Positions 27,284 to 35,597 of a stretch of DNA of 64,000 nucleotides are shown piece by piece. Origin of the DNA: Methylomarinum sp965277025 (GTDB lineage: Bacteria; Pseudomonadota; Gammaproteobacteria; Methylococcales; Methylomonadaceae); NCBI GenBank assembly GCA_965277025.1, contig OZ255706.1:1736001-1800000 (forward strand), given 5' to 3'. The stretch's first letter is position 1. Each line of letters begins with the position of its first letter. The notes beneath the pieces are model-generated. The model ran no database searches. It saw only the letters and a list, made by a program, of their open reading frames with translations, and was not told where the DNA came from. The position numbers and the translations under genes are program-made.

Positions 27284-28325
27284 GATTAATTTTCCATTGC
27301 GATAGAATTGTTTGTGCTGTTTGACAAAAATGCCGGTTATTCAATTTAACCCATAAGTTGGTGACAAAATATCCGTAGGGTAGTTCAGGGCCTTGTTGAA
27401 GGTTGGGAATACGGTAATAAGGCTCTTGGGCGAATTGATGATGACCAATATGTTTAGCCAGGCCGATTAACGCATAATGAGTGAAGCTGGAAGGGTTGCT
27501 CCAGGCAACGGCTGGTTGATTATTACACTTATCCAGTCCCCAATGTTGGTGATAATTGATGGTTTCCAGCAAACGGACGCCGGCCAGGGCTTGATAAAGA
27601 AAAATAAACGCTGCCAACCAGCCAAAAATAATCACGATCAGCAATGTCAGGCTGATTTCAATCAAAATACCTTGCAATACTTTGTTGTGCCAAAAGCTCA
27701 ATCTATGATCTGCTTGTTTGTTCAAACGGTTTTGCTCAAAAGTCCAGGCGAATTTGAAATTATCGCTATAAACCCGGCGCCAATAGTGATCAAAATTTTC
27801 ATTATGGCGAGCCGTGGCGATATCCTCCTGGCTGGCAACATGTGGGTGGTGATTGTGAAGATGGGCAATCATGAAGTGCTCGTAGCAGACCGTGTACAGC
27901 AGCATTTTGCCGAGCAGGCGATTCAGACTGGAACGGCGATGAATCAGTTCATGGGCGACGATGATGGCGGAACTGCCTGAACTGGTGCCAACCAGAATTC
28001 TTAACACAATCAGATTAACCAGCGTTTGTAACAGGGCTTCGCCAGATTCCCAGGATAATTGGCTGGCAGTATGCAACATAAAACCGATAATCAAAAATTG
28101 CAGCAAGGCCAAGGCATAGAGAATGACGTCATAATAAACTTCAGGCGCATAATGGCTTTTATGGGTAACGGACAAGCGCGGGCTGAGCCAGTCCAGCAGC
28201 ACCATGAACCATAAAGGGAGTGTCCACAGCAGGGCGACTGACGGGCTATGCGGGCCGGTGATGACAAAGGCCAGCACACACAGTGGAAAAATAAAACTGC
28301 TCAGGTACTTCAGCTCGTTCAGCAT
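27264..28325 (-). CDS. AlkB-like membrane di-iron hydroxylase
   Basis: A 353-residue integral membrane protein of the fatty-acid desaturase/alkane hydroxylase superfamily. Histidine boxes in the AlkB arrangement are HELIH (125-129), YEHFMIAHLHNHH (148-160), NYHQHWG (257-263) and KHIGHHQ (291-297), with hydrophobic helices between them. Such enzymes hydroxylate or desaturate alkyl chains using O2 and an electron donor. No rubredoxin or ferredoxin gene is in the operon. It overlaps the upstream gene by 7 bp. AlkB itself is longer (about 400 residues), so this is a relative and its substrate is unknown. Confidence 0.82.
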   Translation of the reverse strand: MLNELKYLSSFIFPLCVLAFVITGPHSPSVALLWTLPLWFMVLLDWLSPRLSVTHKSHYAPEVYYDVILYALALLQFLIIGFMLHTASQLSWESGEALLQTLVNLIVLRILVGTSSGSSAIIVAHELIHRRSSLNRLLGKMLLYTVCYEHFMIAHLHNHHPHVASQEDIATARHNENFDHYWRRVYSDNFKFAWTFEQNRLNKQADHRLSFWHNKVLQGILIEISLTLLIVIIFGWLAAFIFLYQALAGVRLLETINYHQHWGLDKCNNQPAVAWSNPSSFTHYALIGLAKHIGHHQFAQEPYYRIPNLQQGPELPYGYFVTNLWVKLNNRHFCQTAQTILSQWKINHGGQIF

Positions 28326-30391
28326 GATAATTTTCTGATGAAATAAACACTCGGTAACTGTAATTTAAAGCGCCAGCCGATCAAGCGCAAGGATGAATAA
28401 CCTGTCCAGATTCTGCGCCAATGCCGGTCAACTAATGACGGATCGGATGATTTTCGCTGAATGTCATCCAGGTAGAGAAGGATTGCCTGTTTGGCCAGAA
28501 AAGTATGGCCGCTGGCGACATTGTCGATCGCAATGTGGATATCCGCAATGGTGCTGTCTATTCCCCAGTAGCGCCATTCATCGACCAGACGTAAATAACG
28601 CCGGCCCAGGCCGCTGATCTCGATAGCCATGTTGAGTCCGAGCAATTCCGGCAAAAAAAGCCGGGGAAACTGCGATAACGACAACATGAAAACCGGCAAG
28701 TCAAAGGCGCTCTGGATAAATACCGGGTGTTCGGCAAAGGTTTTGCTGTAAACAGGGGGTAACGGGATGGATAAACTGTCCAGTAAACGCCTGAAAATAA
28801 GCGGATGATTATGCGTCGGGTCGCCATTACCGAGTTCATCCACGTAAATGCTGAACAGAATCTCACCGATGTCTGCATGGCTGCCTTGCAGTTGCAGGCA
28901 ATGTTGCAACCAGCAGCCATCGATCAACACCATCGGGGCGATTTGTTGTATCCCCCATAAATACGCCTCCCTGGATATTTTCGGTTTGCCTTGTAATGGC
29001 TGGTAGGTGGCTATTTCCTGTTGATAGAGTGTCTGGAAATAGCTTTCGAAAGCGGCAGGGTCGAAATGACGAAACGGCGGCTGGCTGAAAAAGAGGCACA
29101 GGCGTAATTGTGCGCCAACGCGTTGCTTGATATAGGCCAAAAAGGTCTGATCCCTTGCTGGATTGATAAGTTTGTGATAAGACTGCCGTAAAGAATAGCG
29201 TTTGCGTCGGCGGCTGGTTGCTGTCGCCGATAGAATTTGTGGCGCAGTCGTCGTCATGATTGCTGGCTGGTCGGTTTTTTCGCCTGTAAGCCAGCTGCGC
29301 AATAGCGTTAATTCAGAAGGGGTGAGTACGCCAGGCATGGGGCCGTCAACGGAGAATAATGTCAGCAAACGGCTGTTTTCCGGCTGATTCAAATCGACAT
29401 AAGGGGATTGTTTTAGCGCTGCTAGAAAATCATCGAGCCTGTCTGGCAGTTGTTTGAACCATTGGTCCAAAGCCTGTCCTTTTAATTGGATATGGCGGTG
29501 ATGGACGAGCGCTGCGGGAAGTTTTTGCCGAAAAATTTCCCCTAAGCGCTGCTCGACCGGCCAGGGCTGATTGAAAAAATTCTGCAACTGGTCGCGAGAT
29601 GCGATTGTTTGTTGCTGAAAAAGACCGAATCCCTGCGCAATCCGCTGAAAAAGGCCGGAGGGTTGAGCATCGGGTTCAGACAGACAGGTGGCGATGATTT
29701 TTTGCAGCAATGGATGCGCGCATTGCCGGTGGCACCGATGCAGGCTGAAAAACGGATGGGATGACTGTTTGGGGAAGCATTGTTCATACAGCGTGTCTGA
29801 CTGACAGTAAGCCAGGGTGAAACCTAGAATTTCAGGGAAAAAAAGCCGAGGAAACTGGCTCAACGCCAATTGCATGACGGCAAAGTCCATTAACGCCGGC
29901 AATACTTTAGCCTGCTGGCTGAACAAGTAACCATCAGTCGGGTAAATTTTAACGCCGCTTTCTTCCAGTAATGCCCGACGCGGCTGGATTAAATCAAAAT
30001 GACCTTCCGGGTTTCGAGTCAACCAATCGTAGACTTTCATCATGCCGATATGGCTGGGTGAATGGCTGCAACCTGCCAGACAGATTTTGTCCAGCCAGAC
30101 CGGTTGCGTACATAACACCGGACTGATCTGATAGAGTGTTTCCGCCCGATTGACTGGGGTTACAAGGTTGTTCGCCAGCGGTTCAACCGGTTTGAAAGTT
30201 AAATGTTCGATGTTCTCAGCCTGGTTCGTGGCGAGTGGCAAGGCGGCGAATTTATCGGATAGAAACGCTTTGGCGGCGAGCCGGGTGGCGTCATCGGTTT
30301 TCGCTTGCTGCAAGCAATAAAACAAGGTTCGCTTATCCACTGAGGGAGGATTGATTCCGTTGCTGACAAAAGCGTAATCAAAGATGGTCAT
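28319..30391 (-). CDS. Double-domain haem-oxygenase-like iron oxidase
   Basis: A 690-residue protein of the iron-containing redox enzyme (haem-oxygenase-like di-iron oxidase) type, a fold used by UndA, SznF and BesC for oxidative chemistry. The C-terminal half has EILFSIYVDELGNGDPTHNH (510-529), E582 and DIHIAIDNVASGH (617-629), which supply plausible iron ligands. The N-terminal half contains a related segment: SQFPRLFFPEILG at 178-190 mirrors SQFPRLFLPELLG at 573-585. The N-terminal copy lacks the D-x-H and D-x5-H cluster. The protein thus looks like an internal duplication with one degenerate copy. It overlaps both neighbours (4 and 7 bp). Confidence 0.75.
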   Translation of the reverse strand: MTIFDYAFVSNGINPPSVDKRTLFYCLQQAKTDDATRLAAKAFLSDKFAALPLATNQAENIEHLTFKPVEPLANNLVTPVNRAETLYQISPVLCTQPVWLDKICLAGCSHSPSHIGMMKVYDWLTRNPEGHFDLIQPRRALLEESGVKIYPTDGYLFSQQAKVLPALMDFAVMQLALSQFPRLFFPEILGFTLAYCQSDTLYEQCFPKQSSHPFFSLHRCHRQCAHPLLQKIIATCLSEPDAQPSGLFQRIAQGFGLFQQQTIASRDQLQNFFNQPWPVEQRLGEIFRQKLPAALVHHRHIQLKGQALDQWFKQLPDRLDDFLAALKQSPYVDLNQPENSRLLTLFSVDGPMPGVLTPSELTLLRSWLTGEKTDQPAIMTTTAPQILSATATSRRRKRYSLRQSYHKLINPARDQTFLAYIKQRVGAQLRLCLFFSQPPFRHFDPAAFESYFQTLYQQEIATYQPLQGKPKISREAYLWGIQQIAPMVLIDGCWLQHCLQLQGSHADIGEILFSIYVDELGNGDPTHNHPLIFRRLLDSLSIPLPPVYSKTFAEHPVFIQSAFDLPVFMLSLSQFPRLFLPELLGLNMAIEISGLGRRYLRLVDEWRYWGIDSTIADIHIAIDNVASGHTFLAKQAILLYLDDIQRKSSDPSLVDRHWRRIWTGYSSLRLIGWRFKLQLPSVYFIRKLSC

Positions 30392-32139
30392 TTTTCAGGT
30401 TTGGCGATTAAATAGTCATTGACGACAATGGCGTCCAGTCCACTGTTCAACAAGACCGACAAGGCGTCTTCCAGACTGTGAATCAGGGGCTTTCCCATCA
30501 CATTAAAACTGGTGTTCAACAACATGGGAATGCCGGTTTGGCGATGAAAACATTGAATCAACTGGTAAAACTTAGGATTTTGCGGTTGCTCGACCGTTTG
30601 CAGACGGGCTGTGCCATCGACATGACAGACGGCCGCAATTTTTGCGCGTTGCGAATCCGTGATCGGCAAAGTTTTATCCATATACGGCGAAGTTTGCGGG
30701 AAGCTGAAAAAATCATCGACGTATTCGGCCAGAACCGAAGGCGCGAAAGGACGGAATGATTCGCGAAATTTAATCCGCTGATTGATTTTGTCCTTCATTT
30801 CGGCCGGGCGGGGATCGGCCAGAATGGAGCGGTTTCCCAGCGCACGGGGGCCGAATTCCGACCGCCCCTGCACCCAGCCGATCAGTTGACCCTGCGCCAG
30901 CCGCAGCGCGGTTATCTCGCAAATGGAATCGGGCAGATGCTGTACAATGAGACCGCGTTGAAAATGACAAAATTTTTCTATCGAGGCCTCGCTGATTCCA
31001 GAACCCAGGTAAGGCGATAGCGGTTTGTTGTCCGTTGCGATGCCGTTCCGCTCAGGATAGTCGGCCTTTAACGCCAGCCAGGCGGCGCCCAATGCGGTTC
31101 CATCATCGGCAGGAGCTGAAGGGATGAACACCTGATGGAAAGGTGTTTGTTGTTTGATTTGGCCGTTGAAAGCCGAATTCAATGCGCAACCACCCGCCAG
31201 AAGCAAATGTTGCTCACCGGTTTGCTGATGCAAATGCTGCAATAACGCTGTCATCAGTTCAGCAAAAAAGAACTGGCCGGTAAACGCGATATTCGCCGCG
31301 CGTGCTATATCGGTTTCGGCGCGGCATTGATAGTCTTGCAGTTTTTTTAGATGTTCAAACAAGTCCCGGCCTTTATGCAGGCAGCGAAAACCCTCTATGC
31401 GGATGGTTTTTTTCAGCAAGGCATAAAAATCCTCATCCAGTTTGCCATAAGGGGCCAGCCCCATGACCTTCCACTCTTCGCCTTTCAGCCAGTCAAAGCC
31501 GCACAGTTCGGTGATTTTCATATAGTAAAAACCCAGACTGCCGGGGCCTTTCGATTCAAACAGCGGGATTATTTCCTTACCATCATAGTGATAAAAAGCC
31601 AATGCGCCATGTTCGCCAAAGGAATCGATGACGGCACAGGCCGCCGATGGAAACGGGTTGCTGTAACAAGCCGACGCGGCATGGGTCAGATGATGGGAAA
31701 AATCCTGAAAACGGATGCGGCAATGCGGGTAGCGTTCGGCGATGATGCGCGTCACATTCAGTGCCGACGAAAGGATATGCTGACGCTGACAGGCGATCAT
31801 GTGATGCAGCTGATAATTCGCCAGGGGCGAGCGCAGTTTTTTAATGCCTTTGTTCAACAAACCGGGGGCTTCCAGCCCGCCCAAGGCGGCGATGATATTT
31901 TCGTACCAGGGCCGCTTTCTGCGCCAATTGATGGCGATGACGAATTCCTCAGCCCCGGGACAATAGCTTTCCAATAAATCAGCCATACGCAGCAACGGAT
32001 CGGCCGGGCAATTTAACGCGCGTTTATGCTGCAAATAACGCTCGGTGGCTTCGGCGAACAGCACGGAGCCCTGTTCGTCCACAATGGCGATGCTGGGATC
32101 ATGATAAGTGACGCTAAGACCAAGATAATAAGTTTTCAT
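30388..32139 (-). CDS. NodU/CmcH-type carbamoyltransferase
   Basis: A 583-residue O-carbamoyltransferase. The family joins carbamoyl phosphate and ATP into carbamoyladenylate in a YrdC-like C-terminal domain and transfers the carbamoyl group in a Kae1-like N-terminal domain. Visible motifs are VTYHDPSIAIV (11-21), FSHHLTHAASACYSNPF, LLAGGCALNSAFNGQ and GRSEFGPRALGNRSILADPR. The start is the ATG overlapping the preceding stop codon (TGATG); a GTG one codon earlier is less likely. It ends in an ATGA overlap with the next gene. The acceptor alcohol is unknown; hydroxylated lipid or sugar alcohol made by neighbours is an inference. Confidence 0.92.
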   Translation of the reverse strand: MKTYYLGLSVTYHDPSIAIVDEQGSVLFAEATERYLQHKRALNCPADPLLRMADLLESYCPGAEEFVIAINWRRKRPWYENIIAALGGLEAPGLLNKGIKKLRSPLANYQLHHMIACQRQHILSSALNVTRIIAERYPHCRIRFQDFSHHLTHAASACYSNPFPSAACAVIDSFGEHGALAFYHYDGKEIIPLFESKGPGSLGFYYMKITELCGFDWLKGEEWKVMGLAPYGKLDEDFYALLKKTIRIEGFRCLHKGRDLFEHLKKLQDYQCRAETDIARAANIAFTGQFFFAELMTALLQHLHQQTGEQHLLLAGGCALNSAFNGQIKQQTPFHQVFIPSAPADDGTALGAAWLALKADYPERNGIATDNKPLSPYLGSGISEASIEKFCHFQRGLIVQHLPDSICEITALRLAQGQLIGWVQGRSEFGPRALGNRSILADPRPAEMKDKINQRIKFRESFRPFAPSVLAEYVDDFFSFPQTSPYMDKTLPITDSQRAKIAAVCHVDGTARLQTVEQPQNPKFYQLIQCFHRQTGIPMLLNTSFNVMGKPLIHSLEDALSVLLNSGLDAIVVNDYLIAKPEK

Positions 32140-33773
32140 CACAAAGATTGTTGTTCCCGCCAGGAGAGTTTTTGTTCTTTACGATATCGCCGCTGTTCAA
32201 TTGCCTGCTGTTGAGCGTCTACCTGCCGGCGAAAATGGGTGAATTGGGCGCACAGGGAGAAATATTCCGCCATCAGCGTCAGAAAAACCGCTTTGTCTTG
32301 TCCTGCGCGTTGTCTGGCCAGGCGGACGGCTTGCGGCAGGTAACGCCAGAAAGAGATGGCGTTTTCATGACTGAGAATATTGAACAGATATTTCAGCGAA
32401 CCATGGCGGGTTCGATATTGGCTTTGCAGGTCGGGATCAATCAGCGTTAAATGTCGCAATACTCGCTTGAAATAGGCTGTGGGCTGATAAATGGCCTGCA
32501 CGATGGTTAAATAATTTTGTTCGGCTTGCTGAACGGACAGGTGGTAGGGAATGAAATTGATGACGCCATCGGAATTATCGCCACTGCTGCTTTTAAGAAA
32601 ACGCTGTTGCTGTTTCAGCCGTTCAATCAACGGCGTGTGCGGCAAGGCGTTCAGCAGACCCACCATGACGATGGGAGCATGACTGGCGTTGATAAAATCG
32701 ATAAAATCCTGTACCGAGTCTTGGCTGTCATGATCGAAACCATATATCATGCCCATCATCACGCCAGAGCCTGTCTGTTCGCTGATAAAACGCAATTTTT
32801 CCACAATGGATTTGTCGCCGCGAAGGTTCTGTTTTTTCTGTGTTTCCAGCAGCGACGCCTTGTTTGGGGTTTCAACGCCATAAAAACCATTGATGAAGCG
32901 GGCTTTGCGAAACCAGTGCCTCAAATCGGCCATGATGTCGCTTTCATCAGCCAGGCGTAAGGTGAGTTCGGTGTATTTAGGGTGGTGATAACCGATTTCT
33001 TCACCAATTTGATGCAGGCGTTTAAGAATATCCAGCGCCCGCCGTGGATGGCCGATAAAATTATCATCGACGATGAACACCTGGCCGGTCCAACCCAGTT
33101 GTTTTAATTGACGGAAAGATGCAGCGGTTTTTTCCCAGGGCGTGATGCGAAAAGCCTTGCCAAAACGGCTGGGAATATCACAGAATTCACATTTTTCAGG
33201 ACAGCCCCGGCTGATTTGCACCGCCATATGAATGTAATTATCCAGATTGATGGCGGCATAATCCGGTTGAAAAAAATGCTCGGCAGGTCCCGGATAGCCA
33301 CGATAACAGTGTTCGTTTTTTTCCTGGCGTAAATTGTCGAGCAGCGCATCCATGACGGGTTCGGCTTCATTTTCCACCAGATGGTCGGCATAGCGCCGAA
33401 TTTTCGAGTGCTGCGCAATGGCTGTGCCGCCGACAATCAAGGTTTTGTTTTGCGCTTTGACTTGCGCGGCGAGTTTCAGCAGATTGTCCTGCTGGGCGGA
33501 CATACCGCCCATGTAAACATGGTCAACACCATCAAGCTGTTGTTCCAAAGGGCGGGGATCGATATTCTTGTCGATCAGTTCAACGGTTTGATAATAAGGT
33601 TTCAGGAAGTTGTACAAGCCCATCATGCCCAAAGGCGGCAACAGCCTTTTCGGACGGCCGAATTCGTTGGTAGGCAGATAACGTTTCAGGCTGTGTCCAT
33701 AACTCCAAAAGGTATTTTGACTGTCAAACTCCGGGTAGATTAACAGCGCTTTATCTGCAATTTGTTCTGTCAT
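32139..33773 (-). CDS. B12-type radical SAM protein, first gene of the five-gene operon
   Basis: About 544 residues. The N-terminal part (1-150) resembles the cobalamin-binding Rossmann domain of class B radical SAM enzymes (PPLGMMGLYNFLKP, VYMGGMSAQ, TLIVGGTAIA), without an obvious DxHxxG histidine. The radical SAM cluster is C191-x3-C195-x2-C198 in SRGCPEKCEFCDIPSRFGK, and a DUF4070-like C-terminus follows. Relatives include HpnJ/HpnP-type enzymes that methylate or rearrange lipids, but substrate cannot be assigned. The start at 33773 (MTEQIADKALLIYPEF) is preferred over the frame's earlier starts because the promoter and palindrome at 33794-33842 lie within the longer version. Confidence 0.88.
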   Translation of the reverse strand: MTEQIADKALLIYPEFDSQNTFWSYGHSLKRYLPTNEFGRPKRLLPPLGMMGLYNFLKPYYQTVELIDKNIDPRPLEQQLDGVDHVYMGGMSAQQDNLLKLAAQVKAQNKTLIVGGTAIAQHSKIRRYADHLVENEAEPVMDALLDNLRQEKNEHCYRGYPGPAEHFFQPDYAAINLDNYIHMAVQISRGCPEKCEFCDIPSRFGKAFRITPWEKTAASFRQLKQLGWTGQVFIVDDNFIGHPRRALDILKRLHQIGEEIGYHHPKYTELTLRLADESDIMADLRHWFRKARFINGFYGVETPNKASLLETQKKQNLRGDKSIVEKLRFISEQTGSGVMMGMIYGFDHDSQDSVQDFIDFINASHAPIVMVGLLNALPHTPLIERLKQQQRFLKSSSGDNSDGVINFIPYHLSVQQAEQNYLTIVQAIYQPTAYFKRVLRHLTLIDPDLQSQYRTRHGSLKYLFNILSHENAISFWRYLPQAVRLARQRAGQDKAVFLTLMAEYFSLCAQFTHFRRQVDAQQQAIEQRRYRKEQKLSWREQQSL

Positions 33774-33793
33774 GAAAGGGATGATGCCGGCAA

Positions 33794-33842
33794 AACAGTA
33801 TCGTTTCGATACTGTTATATGACGAGACTGGGGCGGGGTCAA
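33794..33842 (-). promoter_or_regulatory. Promoter and overlapping palindromic operator of the five-gene operon
   Basis: On the minus strand TTGACC (33842-33837) and TATAAC (33819-33814) are 17 bp apart. A perfect palindrome, AACAGTATCG, TTT, CGATACTGTT (33794-33816), overlaps the downstream part of the -10 and the expected start site. That is the position of a repressor operator; a 5'-UTR hairpin is the alternative. No regulator gene is adjacent. Confidence 0.72.
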
Positions 33843-33878
33843 GCTTTATAAACGCCGGAAAAAGTTCTGCACAGATTC

Positions 33879-33899
33879 TGTGGATAACTTTGTGGACAA
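33879..33899. promoter_or_regulatory. DnaA-box-like pair
   Basis: TGTGGATAA (33879-33887) is the exact reverse complement of the E. coli consensus TTATCCACA. TGTGGACAA (33891-33899) is a near match in the same orientation 3 bp further. They lie about 40-60 bp upstream of the operon promoter. The rest of 33843-34086 contains no gene I can support. Confidence 0.5.
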
Positions 33900-34140
33900 T
33901 TTCTGGATTCGGCCTGAAATGCCTTGAAAATGGCGGCTCAAGTCAAATTGTATAAAAAATGATCATATTCTTCAGTATTTTTAAAATCAATGACTTACGA
34001 ATGATTTTAGCTGTGTTCATTGCCAAATAAAAGGGCTTGACAAGCTTTGTAAAACCTTGGCAGGCATTGTGCATAGTTTGATCTAAGGAAACGCTTACAT
34101 GGACACCGCCAGTTTTGCAAGTACAATTTTGACGAAATAA

Positions 34141-34275
34141 AAATCAGTTGCAGTCTTACATCCGGCCTGTTGTTGGAGTATTTATAACTCCTGGCTTCTA
34201 TGGAATTCGCCGGCGGGGCCCTATCTGAACAAAGAAGTCGGTGCTTCAAGCGATTCCCCGGGTTTGACCCGCCAC
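34141..34275 (-). ncRNA. Candidate bridge RNA of copy B2, possibly 5'-truncated
   Basis: The guides are in the same order as in B1: left-target GGAATCGCT (34257-34249), right-target TTTGTTCA (34233-34226), left-donor ATTCCAT (34206-34200) and right-donor ATGTAAGA (34161-34154). The left-target guide differs from the actual flank GGAAACGCT at one base. The 130-bp deletion lies just 5' of the left-target guide on the RNA strand and may remove its promoter. Confidence 0.65.
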
Positions 34276-34309
34276 TTGTTTGTTAAACATGAATCCACCC
34301 GGCAGAATC

Positions 34310-35370
34310 TCATGCCGGCATGCGCCTTTCTATCGTTTCGTACATGGGTTGCCAGACGGTTTGCCGGGCCGTTACCGCCCAGGCAGTTCGCGCCATCTTG
34401 TTCGCCAGAGCAACCGCCACTTCGTTAGGGTGGCAACGGGTCAACAGTTGTTCTACCCGGGCATGACCACCCGGCTGACCCAGCGCTTGTCGCCTGCGGA
34501 CATGCCGAATGACCGCTCGAGCGCCATGGATCAATAAGCTCCTCAGGTAACCATCCCCCCGTTTGCTGATACCCAACAATCGCTCTTTACCACCCGAGGA
34601 CGATTGCCGGGGCACCAGGCCCGGGAAAGCTGCCAACTGACGACCATTGGCAAAACCTTCTCCACGCTGACCCAGCAAAGCGGCCAGCAGCGTGGCCGTC
34701 AATACGCCGATTCCAGGAATAGATTCCAGGCTTGGCTGACCGCATTTTGTCGGTGCCAGGCGGTTATCGTTTTGGTCAGCCGGTCAATCTGGGATTCCAG
34801 GTCAGTGTGACTTTCCTGCAGGGTATCCAGCAGCTCCCGAACATCCACCGATAAGTCATTCTCAGCATCTTCCAGAATCTCGGGTAAGCGTTGCTTGATG
34901 TTTTTCACGCCTCGAGGAAGCGCAATCCCGAACTCCAGCAAAACCCCTCTGATGTGATTCTCCAGCGCCACCCGCTGTTTCACCAGCAACTGCCTGCCAT
35001 GGTGACAATGAAAAACCGCCTGCTGATCAGGGCTTTTGACCGCAACAAATCGCATGCTGGGTCGTGTAACCGCTTCACAAATAGCCTCCGCATCGTTTCG
35101 GTCATTCTTGTTGGATTTCACATAAGGTTTAACGAAAGCGGGTGCCATCAGCCTGACCTCGTGACCGTATTTTTGTAACTTGCGCGCCCAGTAATGCGCA
35201 CCGCCGCATGCTTCCATACCCACCAGACAAGGGGGAAGTTTGGCGCAAAATGCCGGTATTTGACTGCGCTTCAATTGTTTACGCAGTACCACCTGGCCTC
35301 GTTCGTTAACCCCATGGAGCTGAAAAACATTTTTTGCCAAATCAATGCCTAATACGCTAATCTGTTTCAT
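34310..35370 (-). pseudogene. IS1111-type transposase, copy B2, frameshifted
   Basis: The DEDD N-terminal part (35370 to 34699) and Transposase_20 part (34702 to 34310) are separated by the same one-base loss as in B1 (GCTTGG near 34731). It is almost identical to B1 in sequence; one difference is P for L in AAFPGLVPRQ. Confidence 0.92.
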
Positions 35371-35457
35371 GGATGCCTCCTTCCGTTTTAGTTAAAAAAC
35401 TTGCCTTAACTATGGCACATCGATGCCGGTCAAGGGAAGGCGGTGTCCATTCCATCT

Positions 35458-35597
35458 GAACAAATCATCCATACTGTCAGCGCCCGCAAAGCGGACAACG
35501 ATTTCAGCTTGCTCACAAAATCAATGGCTTGCCGCCATCGATTTTGGCGGCGCATCCCTACGCCGCTTCGAGTCGTGAATAAATCAGCGATTCCCTA
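35458..35597. repeat. Dispersed repeat, copy interrupted by B2
   Basis: From GAACAAATCATCC to CAGCGATTCCC this stretch parallels the repeat at 43791-43955: GCAAAGCGGA, ACAAAATCAATGGCTTGCCG, ATCGATTTTGGCGGCGCAT, CGCCGC and AATAAATCAGCGATTCC. With GGAAACGCT at 34087-34095 it forms a full unit with terminal inverted repeats. It carries no coding capacity. Confidence 0.8.

Larger units (their letters stand above)
34096..35457 (-). mobile_element. IS1111-type element, copy B2
   Basis: It has the same sub-terminal inverted repeats and ends as B1. The left flank is GGAAACGCT and the right flank GAACAAATCATCC, with CT at both junctions. The right flank continues as a dispersed repeat to 35597, so the element landed at that repeat's end. 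Compared with B1 and B3 it lacks about 130 bp between the transposase stop and the RNA region; the deletion end points share CGCC. Confidence 0.9.
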
